Under the pieces are notes generated by a model, which was given only the letters and a program-made list of their open reading frames with translations, did not search any database and was not told the DNA's origin. Below are positions 16,677-24,831 of a DNA stretch of 25,783 nucleotides, in pieces (within the stretch, counting starts at the first letter, position 1; each line of letters starts with the position of its first letter). Both the position numbers and the translations under genes were made by a program. The DNA comes from Bacteroidota bacterium (GTDB taxonomy: Bacteria; Bacteroidota; Bacteroidia; Cytophagales; Cyclobacteriaceae), in NCBI GenBank assembly GCA_023393375.1, contig JAEWLI010000104.1:1-25783 (forward strand), read 5' to 3'.

Positions 16677-17615
16677 TTATATTTTAAGCTTATATAAATT
16701 ACTGTACCACCTTAAAACAAGAATAAATAAAGTCGGATGAATAAAGTAAAGTAATTTGAACAACCCATTAACAAATAAAATTCTCTTTGAAATAATTTCT
16801 TCAATGGTTTTTTGTAAATTATATCCTTGTTCTCTTATTCGGTAATAAGTTAATAATCTATTATAATTTCTATATAGCTTATTAAGTAGGATTCTCTTTA
16901 ATCTTGGATTAGCTTTATTTAGTTCCAATAAACATATATTAATTTCAGGGATAATTACCGAAATATTTATACTTGTTGATGCTTTTTCATGGATCCTGTA
17001 TTTTACCAACCTATCTTTCATCCCAAAAATTTGAAACCCGCTGTATAAAATTTGAAACCACAAATAAAGATCTTCACAATTCTGTAATGAATGATCTTCT
17101 GTGAATGGGTATCGAATGAATATTGACCTCTTTCCAATCACAGATGAAGCTATAATTTTATTACCACTGATCACTAGATTAATGCCCGATTCTCCCTCAA
17201 GGATCCCAATAAATGAATCTTTATTAACTATTTTATCCGTATTATTATAAAAATTAAAACCTTGTGAAAATACAATGCTATAATTATTCTTCAATAAAAC
17301 ATCTAGTTGCCTTTCTAATTTATCTGACCCCCAAATATCATCAGAATCTAGTAATGCAATGAAATCACCATTAGACTGTGAAATTCCTATATTCCTTGCC
17401 TTACCCTGTTTACTATTAGGAATCTGTACTAGCTTAAACCTATTATCAATAAGAAAACTTTTTACAATATTAGAAGTATTATCAGTTGAGCCATCATCAA
17501 CTATAATTGCTTCCCAGTTTTTATAGGTTTGATTAATAATTGAATCAAGTGTATATTGAATAAAATCTTCACTATTAAAAGCTGGAATAATGATTGAAAC
17601 AAGTGGTATATTCAT
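16677..17615 (-). CDS. Glycosyltransferase family 2
   Basis: This 312-residue protein has classical GT2 motifs: PLVSIIIPAFNSEDFI (4-19), AIIVDDGSTDNTSN (36-49), GKARNIGIS (71-79) and ALLDSDDIWGSDKL (87-100), with DSDD at 90-93 as the metal site. NCEDLYLW in the second half holds the expected ED catalytic base. The last 40 residues are hydrophobic and basic, perhaps a membrane-contacting amphipathic tail. It is closely similar in its N-terminal half to the 18363-19412 product, suggesting duplication or a shared origin. Its ATG overlaps the stop of the preceding gene by 4 nt (ATGA). Confidence 0.91.
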   Translation of the reverse strand: MNIPLVSIIIPAFNSEDFIQYTLDSIINQTYKNWEAIIVDDGSTDNTSNIVKSFLIDNRFKLVQIPNSKQGKARNIGISQSNGDFIALLDSDDIWGSDKLERQLDVLLKNNYSIVFSQGFNFYNNTDKIVNKDSFIGILEGESGINLVISGNKIIASSVIGKRSIFIRYPFTEDHSLQNCEDLYLWFQILYSGFQIFGMKDRLVKYRIHEKASTSINISVIIPEINICLLELNKANPRLKRILLNKLYRNYNRLLTYYRIREQGYNLQKTIEEIISKRILFVNGLFKLLYFIHPTLFILVLRWYSNLYKLKI

Positions 17616-18376
17616 TTTTTAATTTTCCTTTTCAGAAGATACATGTATTTTCTGAATTTAAGGTTGAGTCGATCAACACCTGATAATGCTCTAATTTCAT
17701 CCTCACAAAGCACTTTCCATTCCGCATAAAATTTATTCCAATTTCCTATACCACCTGTTTTGGATTCTTCATGTACCAGGTAGTTAGATAAAATCCGATC
17801 CACATAATGAAATTTATTTTCTTTAGCTAAATGTAACCATAACTGTAAATCCATTCCATAATGCAGATTTTCATTAAACCAGAAATCACCTAAAGCAATT
17901 CTACGAAAAAAAATTGATGGTTGAGGAGGTAAAAAATATGGTCTCCAATACTGAAGTAGACTTAAATAGTTTACTTTCAAAGGTTTTACAACACAGGTTG
18001 AGTTTGGATATATCATTCTACAATTACCGTATACCACATTTATATTTTGATTTTCATTAAAAATTTGAGCAACATGAGATAACGCATTTGGTTCGTAATA
18101 ATCATCAGAATTTATCCAACCAATAATGTCACCAGTACATTTTTTCAATCCTTTATTAAGAGCATCAGATTGGCCCTTATCAGGTTCACTAATCCAGTAG
18201 CTTATTTCATGTTCATATTTTTTTAATATTTCAATAGTCGTATCCGTACTACTACCATCAATAATTATATATTCAATAATATTAGAATCCTGGGATAATA
18301 CAGATAGAATGCATTTTTCTAAATAATTTCCTTGGTTTTTAGTTGGCGTTATAATGGATACATTAGGAGATTTCAT
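17612..18376 (-). CDS. Glycosyltransferase family 2 (GQSDALNKG subtype)
   Basis: This 254-residue protein belongs to a recognisable GT2 subgroup with NVSIITPTKNQGNYLEKC (5-22), IIIDGSSTDTT (37-47), YWISEPDKGQSDALNKG (60-76) and GWINSDDYYEPNA (86-98). The DxD position reads NSDD, and GMDLQLWLHLA (about 189-199) is at the base position. The shorter C-terminus fits the subgroup, which is common in capsule and O-antigen loci. It lies between two other GT2 genes, overlapping both (by 14 nt upstream and 4 nt downstream), which points to tightly coupled translation. Donor and linkage are not predictable. Confidence 0.91.
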   Translation of the reverse strand: MKSPNVSIITPTKNQGNYLEKCILSVLSQDSNIIEYIIIDGSSTDTTIEILKKYEHEISYWISEPDKGQSDALNKGLKKCTGDIIGWINSDDYYEPNALSHVAQIFNENQNINVVYGNCRMIYPNSTCVVKPLKVNYLSLLQYWRPYFLPPQPSIFFRRIALGDFWFNENLHYGMDLQLWLHLAKENKFHYVDRILSNYLVHEESKTGGIGNWNKFYAEWKVLCEDEIRALSGVDRLNLKFRKYMYLLKRKIKK

Positions 18377-19412
18377 TTAAGTACCTATGTTTTTTAAAAT
18401 ATAAAGTTGTATTTAATGTAAAAAAATTTTTTAACAAGATATATTTATACATGTTTAAAATAAAACCTCTAATAAAAGGAACATTATTTTTGTAAGAAAA
18501 GCTATTAATATTGACTAACATTTCAAGTAAAAAAAATTGGAGTCTCGTTAATTGATTTGTTCTTTTAACTAATTTGAGGATCTGATTACATTGATCAAAA
18601 TTTTTAAGAAAAACTTGCTTTACAAGTTGGCCAATTATAAATCTAGACCAATACAAGTTAGCTTTTTTATTTTGCATCTTATTTTGACTTAGTAATTGAG
18701 AAACACTCCAATAAAGATGTATGTGGCTCTCAATAAGATTCTTTTTGAAGATATCTTTTCCTATAGAATCTCCAATATGTTGTCTCCAAAAACAATCCGG
18801 TTTACAATCTGCAAAAGAATATTTATTATCTGAAATTACTGCCTTTAAGTGAAAATCCACATCTTGATATGCCTTAAGTACAGGATCCCATTTAATATTT
18901 TTGTTCAATAAAAAAGATCTTCTCCAAAATGCTTGTAATGTAATCCAGGGAATATCAAATTTCAAAAATTGTAAAATAACTTCTTTATCTTTATAATTAG
19001 AAATAAGTACATTTGAATCATATGGTTCATCAATAAAAATCAGGCCATCAAAAATAGCAAAATCTAATTTAGAATTATTATTCATATACTCAACTCTGTT
19101 TTGTAAACAAAAAGAAGCTAAAAAATCATCAGAGTCTAAAAATATAATAAAAGATCCAGTACACGTCTCTAAGCCTATATTACGACAAGTAGGAGCACCT
19201 TTAGGTAAACGGTTTCTATCAATGCAGTGAATTCGGGAATCCTCTTTACAAAAATTCTCAATTATTTGTTTACTATTATCAGTAGAACCGTCATCGATAA
19301 TAAACAACTCCCAATTCTCGTATGATTGCTTTACTACTGATTCAATAGTGATACCTATAAAATCTTGTCGGTTGAAACATGGAATAATTATCGAAACTAA
19401 GGGGGAAATCAT
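18363..19412 (-). CDS. Glycosyltransferase family 2
   Basis: This 349-residue GT2 shows PLVSIIIPCFNRQDFI (4-19), FIIDDGSTDNSKQI (37-50), PTCRNIGLE (74-82) and IIFLDSDDFLAS (89-100), with DSDD at 93-96. AYQDVDFHLKA carries the acidic pair at the catalytic-base position. The C-terminal 130 residues are Lys-, Phe- and Leu-rich without a clear transmembrane helix and may be an acceptor-binding or membrane-associated domain. The upstream gene ends 7 nt before its ATG. It is a likely paralogue of the 16677-17615 product. Confidence 0.91.
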   Translation of the reverse strand: MISPLVSIIIPCFNRQDFIGITIESVVKQSYENWELFIIDDGSTDNSKQIIENFCKEDSRIHCIDRNRLPKGAPTCRNIGLETCTGSFIIFLDSDDFLASFCLQNRVEYMNNNSKLDFAIFDGLIFIDEPYDSNVLISNYKDKEVILQFLKFDIPWITLQAFWRRSFLLNKNIKWDPVLKAYQDVDFHLKAVISDNKYSFADCKPDCFWRQHIGDSIGKDIFKKNLIESHIHLYWSVSQLLSQNKMQNKKANLYWSRFIIGQLVKQVFLKNFDQCNQILKLVKRTNQLTRLQFFLLEMLVNINSFSYKNNVPFIRGFILNMYKYILLKNFFTLNTTLYFKKHRYLNEIS

Positions 19413-19418
19413 ATTACA

Positions 19419-20330
19419 TCAATTATTATTTAGCAATACTTTTTGGCTGTTAAATAAGTTGTTTTTATAATACTTGAGGAAAATAATATCCATAGTAATT
19501 AATGCCTTTAATCTATTATTCCTGCCTAGGTACACAAAATATAAACCAAAATAATTATATACAACTCTTCTAAATAAAAAAAATCGAGAAGGTTTATGTT
19601 TTTGTTTTCTTATGGTAAGAATAGCTTGTTTAAATACTTCATTCTTTTCATACATATTGTTCCTTTGCCCATCTTGAACCCTATCATGGTATAATATGGA
19701 GCTAATTACAACTCCTACTTTTAAAGATTTTTTTTGCATTCGAAGAATGTAATCTTCATCCTCACCATAATGTTGAAAAATTGGATCAAATCCACCTATT
19801 TCTTTTAAACATTTTTGAGTAATGAACCATCCCGCAGCATTAACAAATTTTGTTTCATAAATTATTTTTGTCTGATTAAGAAATAAATCCGAATAAAATC
19901 CAGGGGTAAAAGCATTTGATAAGTAATTTTGAAAAAATAAATCTATTGCGGTTCCATTAGCATTTAAATGAATAGGGCTTAATAAATTATACTCAGGATG
20001 TTCCTTCTGCACATTAAATAATTTTTCTATCGTCTCTGGTTCAATCCAAGCATCCTGATTTAATAAAAATACATAATCAGCATGTTCTTCTAAAGCAATC
20101 TTTAATCCGATATTATTAGCCTTTCCAAATCCCAAATTTTGTCCAGCTTCTATAACCTGTACACTAGGAAATTTACTTCTGATTAAATCAGGAGTGCCAT
20201 CAGTTGATAAATTATCTATGGCAAGAACTTTTAATGGGATTGTCGAGTTTAGAAGGCTTCCGAAGCACTTATTAATCCATTTGGAGCCATTATATGTAAC
20301 TACTATGGCATAAACCTTATACAAAACCAT
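19419..20330 (-). CDS. Glycosyltransferase family 2, rhamnosyltransferase-like
   Basis: This 303-residue protein has the motif set of the RfbF/WbbL-like GT2 branch: YAIVVTYNGSKWINKC (7-22), AIDNLSTDGTPDLI (37-50), NLGFGKANNIGLK (65-77) and FLLNQDAWIEPET (88-100), where NQDA replaces the classic DxD. AAGWFITQKC and HYGEDEDYILRM follow, the last holding the catalytic acidic cluster. Characterised members often transfer rhamnose or another deoxyhexose, but the branch is broad and this is inference. The ATG overlaps the stop of the DUF616 gene by one base (TAATG). Confidence 0.91.
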   Translation of the reverse strand: MVLYKVYAIVVTYNGSKWINKCFGSLLNSTIPLKVLAIDNLSTDGTPDLIRSKFPSVQVIEAGQNLGFGKANNIGLKIALEEHADYVFLLNQDAWIEPETIEKLFNVQKEHPEYNLLSPIHLNANGTAIDLFFQNYLSNAFTPGFYSDLFLNQTKIIYETKFVNAAGWFITQKCLKEIGGFDPIFQHYGEDEDYILRMQKKSLKVGVVISSILYHDRVQDGQRNNMYEKNEVFKQAILTIRKQKHKPSRFFLFRRVVYNYFGLYFVYLGRNNRLKALITMDIIFLKYYKNNLFNSQKVLLNNN

Positions 20331-21094
20331 TACAAAGAACTGTTTTTTAACTTTACTAACACCGCTATCACTACCTTTTTGATAAAACTCCCGTTGAATA
20401 ATTTATAAATGCTCGTATCATCATAGTGTTTTTTATTATGGCCAATATAAATAGAATAGGGATTATTAACGCCACGACCTATTAAACTGGATGTCTTTAT
20501 TTGGGACCGTTCTATGGCATACATTATCGAGATTTGGTCTCTTCGACTAAAATTTAAGATTTGGTTCCACCATATTTTTTTGAATGATGAATTAGCTAAT
20601 TTAAAATTATCTTTGACTAATATACCCGTTTCAACCAAGCCACTATTCCCTTTTAATCCCTTCATCCAGTAATAAACCATTTGTAGAAAAATCCTTAACG
20701 AATAATCCTTATTTAATTTAATACAAGAAATAGCCTCGTCATAAAGACAATTTCGTTGTGGATGAACAAAAACTGAAATAACTCCATCCTTTAAACTATC
20801 AATCAAATTATATATTTGTGAATGATCAATTGTTATATTACCGTCATGCCATATTGAATAGTCGAATTCTTCAAATGATTTAAGTCCCATCACTTTATAA
20901 TATCTTGCATTTTTTGTGATATCCTTATACATTCGATTTACATAAATTATCTCATAAACCTCGTTATTAAAATTTATGTCATCCGTTATGCAGTAGTATT
21001 GGATACTATTATCTCCTTTTCTGTAATTTAATGGAATCTGCAGGATATCATGGTTACCAAATATTGCAGTGTAAACTACTACTGATGCTTTCAT
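20330..21094 (-). CDS. DUF616/TOD1-type glycosyltransferase
   Basis: This 254-residue protein matches the DUF616 (TOD1/MUCI70-like) glycosyltransferase domain: VVVYTAIFGNHD (5-16), ARYYKVMGLKSF (63-74), YSIWHDGNITI (79-89) with Asp84 as the likely metal ligand, FVHPQRNCLYDEA (109-121), GLVETGILVK (152-161) with Glu155, and WWNQILNFSRRDQIS (175-189) with the conserved RRDQ. Plant members act in cell-wall and pectin-related glycosylation; bacterial members are usually seen in polysaccharide loci and are poorly characterised. The whole domain is present and nothing else is attached. It lies between two GT2 genes with 1- and 7-nt junctions, so it is surely part of this operon. Confidence 0.85.
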   Translation of the reverse strand: MKASVVVYTAIFGNHDILQIPLNYRKGDNSIQYYCITDDINFNNEVYEIIYVNRMYKDITKNARYYKVMGLKSFEEFDYSIWHDGNITIDHSQIYNLIDSLKDGVISVFVHPQRNCLYDEAISCIKLNKDYSLRIFLQMVYYWMKGLKGNSGLVETGILVKDNFKLANSSFKKIWWNQILNFSRRDQISIMYAIERSQIKTSSLIGRGVNNPYSIYIGHNKKHYDDTSIYKLFNGSFIKKVVIAVLVKLKNSSL

Positions 21095-21101
21095 TAAAAT
21101 C

Positions 21102-22025
21102 TTAACTTATTAGTCTATTTTTTAACCTTGTTATCAAAAATTTCCAAAATATAGTAATAAAAATATTCCTTCTAATGATTGAACCTATGCTAACGCCATT
21201 TGATCTGCTTGAAATATAATAATTGTTAAATAAGACTTGCTTAAATGACTTTTTTATTTTGGCATCTATGCTCCAAAAATATAGCTTTTCCCATAATATT
21301 ATACTATAGAATTTAACATCATCCTTAGACCTCAATACTCGATTCTCACCATGTACTCTTCTTATTGCTACGGGAATGACTATACTTCCTGGATACAGCT
21401 TATATATTGCTGCAATTCTGATAAACATGTGGTTGTCCTGTGACAATTTTAGCTCGGTATCAAAAAAACCTATTTCTTTAAAAACATTGCTTTTTAATAC
21501 AATGCCATTGGTATGAAAATAGCCATTACGTCCAAGTGCCTGACAATAAAACACTTCCTCTGGAGGGAGAACTTTTTTTATAGTAGTAATTGAATACCCT
21601 TTCCACTTTAACCATTTTTCTTTCGCTTCATCATTTGTAAAATCAATACCTACCGCATCATATACCCCATCAGCTTCCGGATTTTCAGCAAATACTTTAG
21701 CAGCAGGTTTAAATCTGTCAGGAAGCATGTAATCATCTGCATCTAAAAAACAAATGTACGGGTACTGTGCATTAAGTAGCCCGACATTTCGACTGGCTCC
21801 AGCCCCATGATTACCTTGGTCTGGGTGCTGAAATAGCTTCACCTTTTCATATTTAGATGCCAATTGCTGACAAACAGCCAAAGAATTGTCAGGGGAATTA
21901 TCTTCAATTAGGAGTACTTCGCCTGTTTCGGGTTGCTTCAGTGCCGACTCAACTGCTTCGGTTACATATTTTTCAGCGTTGTAGACAGGGATGATAACTG
22001 AGACTTTAAATAAGTTTTGAATCAC
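21102..22025 (-). CDS. Glycosyltransferase family 2, GTG start
   Basis: This 307-residue GT2 shows VSVIIPVYNAEKYV (8-21), VLLIEDNSPDNSLA (37-50), GAGASRNVGLL (74-84) and YICFLDADDYMLPD (90-103), with DADD at 95-98. SQDNHMFIRIAA is at the catalytic-base position, and RRVHGENR resembles the substrate loop of capsule transferases. No ATG lies near the N-terminus, so the GTG at 22025 is the most likely start. That start overlaps the preceding gene by 20 nt, consistent with reinitiation by the upstream ribosomes. The C-terminal region after residue 260 is basic and aliphatic and may contact the membrane. Confidence 0.9.
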   Translation of the reverse strand: MIQNLFKVSVIIPVYNAEKYVTEAVESALKQPETGEVLLIEDNSPDNSLAVCQQLASKYEKVKLFQHPDQGNHGAGASRNVGLLNAQYPYICFLDADDYMLPDRFKPAAKVFAENPEADGVYDAVGIDFTNDEAKEKWLKWKGYSITTIKKVLPPEEVFYCQALGRNGYFHTNGIVLKSNVFKEIGFFDTELKLSQDNHMFIRIAAIYKLYPGSIVIPVAIRRVHGENRVLRSKDDVKFYSIILWEKLYFWSIDAKIKKSFKQVLFNNYYISSRSNGVSIGSIIRRNIFITIFWKFLITRLKNRLIS

Positions 22026-22998
22026 AAACTATAATTTTATTTAAGGTGTTTTTTGTAAGATATCTAATATAATGAGTTTTATATTTTAAATTAAACAACA
22101 TTAATAGTAATAGCACGAATACTATTATTAAATTATTCCTAATAGAAAGATACTTCCAGTCACTTTTTAAACTGTAAAAAATCATTTTCAAATATTTACT
22201 ATACCCGGCTATTCCTATTTCGGTCATCTTCAATAATAGTCCAAGAAGTTCTTTATAAAATTTAGGAAGAAGATCTTTTTGCACAATATTTAAACATCCA
22301 TATCTTGTCTCATATTGATGCACAAGCCTTTGAAAATTATTGAGGGAGCTATAAATACCTTGGGAGTGCCGTCTGTATATTGATGTAACTTCATCAATAA
22401 ATTTAATTTTACCAAATTTAGATTGCCAAACTAGTAAATAAGTATCACCGCCAGGTACAGTTGTTAAAGGAAGACCTTCTAAATGTCTATTCCTAAAAAC
22501 TCGTGTAAGGCTTGGCGCAAATATTGGCATATCATAATGATCGAAAGAGGATTTTTTATAAATATCAACGAACTTTTCTTTAATTGTTTGACCAGCGGAA
22601 TTTATAATTTTTGTGTTAGTAAAACATAAAATATAATCCTCATTGTTTTCCAAAAAATCAACCTGCTTTTGTAGTTTATAAGGATCGGTCCAATAATCGT
22701 CACCTTCGCAAAGGGCGATGTATTTGCCTCGTGCTCTTGGAAATACGTAATTTGGCAAAGGTTTTATTCCTTGAGAATATTGGTTTACAGTTTGATAAAT
22801 AGGAATTATTAAATCTGGATGTTTATTACGATATATTTCTATAAATTCTTTTGTTTTATCAGTAGATGCATCATCATGAATAATTATTTCAATTGGAAAA
22901 GTGGTTTTTTGTAATAAAAATCCTTCAATGGCATCTTTAATGAAATTCTCATGGTTAAAAGTAATGCAGCAGATGCTAACGAGTGGTTTTTGATTCAT
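22006..22998 (-). CDS. Glycosyltransferase family 2 with a C-terminal hydrophobic segment
   Basis: This 330-residue GT2 belongs to the EGDDYW subgroup: PLVSICCITFNHENFIKDAI (5-24), IIIHDDASTDKT (38-49) and ALCEGDDYWTDPYK (95-108). PGGDTYLLVW lies at the acidic catalytic region and SIYRRHSQGIYSS follows. A hydrophobic stretch near the C-terminus (about residues 285-302, with IIVFVLLLLMLF) looks like a single membrane helix and would anchor the enzyme to the inner membrane. Its ATG overlaps the stop of the acyltransferase gene by 4 nt (ATGA). It is the first of seven consecutive glycosyltransferase genes in transcription order. Confidence 0.91.
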   Translation of the reverse strand: MNQKPLVSICCITFNHENFIKDAIEGFLLQKTTFPIEIIIHDDASTDKTKEFIEIYRNKHPDLIIPIYQTVNQYSQGIKPLPNYVFPRARGKYIALCEGDDYWTDPYKLQKQVDFLENNEDYILCFTNTKIINSAGQTIKEKFVDIYKKSSFDHYDMPIFAPSLTRVFRNRHLEGLPLTTVPGGDTYLLVWQSKFGKIKFIDEVTSIYRRHSQGIYSSLNNFQRLVHQYETRYGCLNIVQKDLLPKFYKELLGLLLKMTEIGIAGYSKYLKMIFYSLKSDWKYLSIRNNLIIVFVLLLLMLFNLKYKTHYIRYLTKNTLNKIIVCDSKLI

Positions 22999-23636
22999 AT
23001 TAACCTTATCACTTTAGCAGGATTTCCAACCACTACTTGATTATTCTCTACGTTTTTTGTTACAACCGCTCCTGCCCCAATAATGGCATTTTCACCAATA
23101 TAATCAACTTTAGACGAAACAATTATAGCACCTTGTCCAATCAGAACATTATTATAAACGCAAACGTAAGCACCAACATGAGCGTACGCTGCCAAATAAC
23201 AAGATTTACCGATTTTACTTGTATGTGTTACAGAAGCATTATATGAAACAACTGTATCTTCAGCAATATCAGCACCAGCTTGGATAACTGAATTTGCATG
23301 TATTACAACACTTTCTGAAACCTTTGCATATTTAGACACTATTGCTGTTGGATGAATTAACTTAGGAAGTTTACCATTTAAAGAACGGATCATATTAGCT
23401 AAATAAGTCCGGATTTTATTATCACCAACACTTATAGCAAATAGCTTTCCTTCTAGTGAATTTTTAAAAAGATTGCTATTGGAATCAAGAATAGGAATGT
23501 CATGAAGTCTTTCTCCTATTCGATCTTCATTGTAATGATATAGCCCTACGGGTTTATATCCACAAGCCTCTACCAAATCTATGTAAACCTCAGTATTGTT
23601 ACCTACTCCAAGAATATAAATTTCTCTATCGCTCAT
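22995..23636 (-). CDS. NeuD/PglD-type sugar acyltransferase
   Basis: This 213-residue protein has two parts. The N-terminal Rossmann-like domain (1-90) starts EIYILGVGNNTEVYIDLV and would bind the sugar nucleotide. The C-terminal left-handed beta-helix (95-213) has hexapeptide repeats ending GAGAVVTKNVENNQVVVGNP. His138 in NASVTHTSKIG is at the position of the PglD/NeuD catalytic base, and His153 may contact CoA. Such enzymes N-acetylate the amine of UDP- or dTDP-4-amino sugars, or O-acetylate sialic acid. The aminotransferase gene next to it (2 nt away) makes N-acylation of a newly formed amino sugar the best reading. Confidence 0.9.
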   Translation of the reverse strand: MSDREIYILGVGNNTEVYIDLVEACGYKPVGLYHYNEDRIGERLHDIPILDSNSNLFKNSLEGKLFAISVGDNKIRTYLANMIRSLNGKLPKLIHPTAIVSKYAKVSESVVIHANSVIQAGADIAEDTVVSYNASVTHTSKIGKSCYLAAYAHVGAYVCVYNNVLIGQGAIIVSSKVDYIGENAIIGAGAVVTKNVENNQVVVGNPAKVIRLI

Positions 23637-23638
23637 TC

Positions 23639-24775
23639 TCAGTTATTTCCATTTGCATATATCATCTTTATTAATCCTATTATCTCATTTACCTTTTCAA
23701 TTTCCAAATCAGGATAAATAGGCAAACAAAGAATGTTTTCAGCAATTTCGTTAGCTATTTTTAAATTAGCAGGTAAGGCTGAGGACAACCCTTTATAAGT
23801 GGGAAAATTACTAATTAGGGGATAGAAATAACGACGTGAAAAAATATTTTGCTCTTTTAATTGCGCATAGAGTGTATCTCTGCATATTCCATATTGAGAT
23901 TCGTCAATAAGTATTGGGAAATAGGAATAAGCATGTTTCACATTGACCAAATCATTCATAAAATCAATACCAGAAATGTTTTTTAAGCCTTCACGGTAAA
24001 TTTCAGCTATGACTTTTCTTTTGGCAATTGCCTCATCTACATATTTCAACTGTAACAATCCAAAAGCCGCCTGTATTTCATTCATTTTGGCATTAATCCC
24101 AGGAGCTACTACAGTTGTCTCTCCTCTAAAACCGAAATTTTTCAAATCATCGATGTGGCGTTTCATCTTTTCATCATGGCAGACGATGGCACCACCTTCA
24201 AAGGTGTTGTATACTTTCGTTGCATGAAAACTTAAAACACTTAGATCGCCAAAGTTAAGGATAGAATTGCCGTTTATCTGTACGCCAAATGCATGTGCGG
24301 CATCATAAATTACTTTTAGGTTATAGGTATCTGCTATAGTTTGAATAGCTTCTATATTACAAGGATTGCCATATACATGTACCGGTAAAATGGCGGTGGT
24401 TTGAGGTGTAATAGCAGCTTCTATCTTTTCCGGATCCAAATTGAAAGTATGGGTCTCAATATCCACAAAAACTGGTTTAATATTGTTCCACCACAGTGAA
24501 TGCGTAGTGGCTACAAAACTAAAAGGTGTGGTAATCACCTCTCCGGTTATTCGTAATGCTTGCAGAGCAGTAATCAAGGCTAATGTTCCATTACTGAACA
24601 AGCAGATGTGTTTCACCCCAAGATATTCACATAATGCCGCTTCCAGCTCTTTATGAAACTTCCCATTGTTAGTGAGCCATTTGGAAGCCCAAATTTCCTT
24701 CAGATAAGGTGTGAACTCCTCTAAAGGCGGTAGGGAAGGTTGTGTGACAAAGACATTTTTAATTTGTTGATCCAA
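23639..24775 (-). CDS. DegT/DnrJ/EryC1/StrS-family sugar-nucleotide aminotransferase, TTG start
   Basis: This 378-residue PLP enzyme would transaminate an NDP-4-keto (or 3-keto) deoxy sugar. Visible elements are SNGTLALITALQAL (61-74), TTPFSFVATTHSLWW (82-96), VIYDAAHAFG (155-164) with Asp158 for the PLP ring, and SFHATKVYNTFEGG (182-195) with Lys187 as the Schiff-base lysine. The HATKVYNTFEGG form recalls VioA/FdtB-like enzymes making 4-amino-4,6-dideoxy or 3-amino-3,6-dideoxy sugars, but the exact product is inference. No ATG is available: an in-frame TAA lies seven codons upstream, and TTG at 24775 gives a family-like N-terminus. The neighbouring acyltransferase probably acts next. No 4,6-dehydratase is in the window. 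Confidence 0.92.
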   Translation of the reverse strand: MDQQIKNVFVTQPSLPPLEEFTPYLKEIWASKWLTNNGKFHKELEAALCEYLGVKHICLFSNGTLALITALQALRITGEVITTPFSFVATTHSLWWNNIKPVFVDIETHTFNLDPEKIEAAITPQTTAILPVHVYGNPCNIEAIQTIADTYNLKVIYDAAHAFGVQINGNSILNFGDLSVLSFHATKVYNTFEGGAIVCHDEKMKRHIDDLKNFGFRGETTVVAPGINAKMNEIQAAFGLLQLKYVDEAIAKRKVIAEIYREGLKNISGIDFMNDLVNVKHAYSYFPILIDESQYGICRDTLYAQLKEQNIFSRRYFYPLISNFPTYKGLSSALPANLKIANEIAENILCLPIYPDLEIEKVNEIIGLIKMIYANGNN

Positions 24776-24831
24776 TTTTTTATTTTTTAAAATTTAAATC
24801 TTGCTCCTTATTGCTTTTCTGAGTGGTTATA

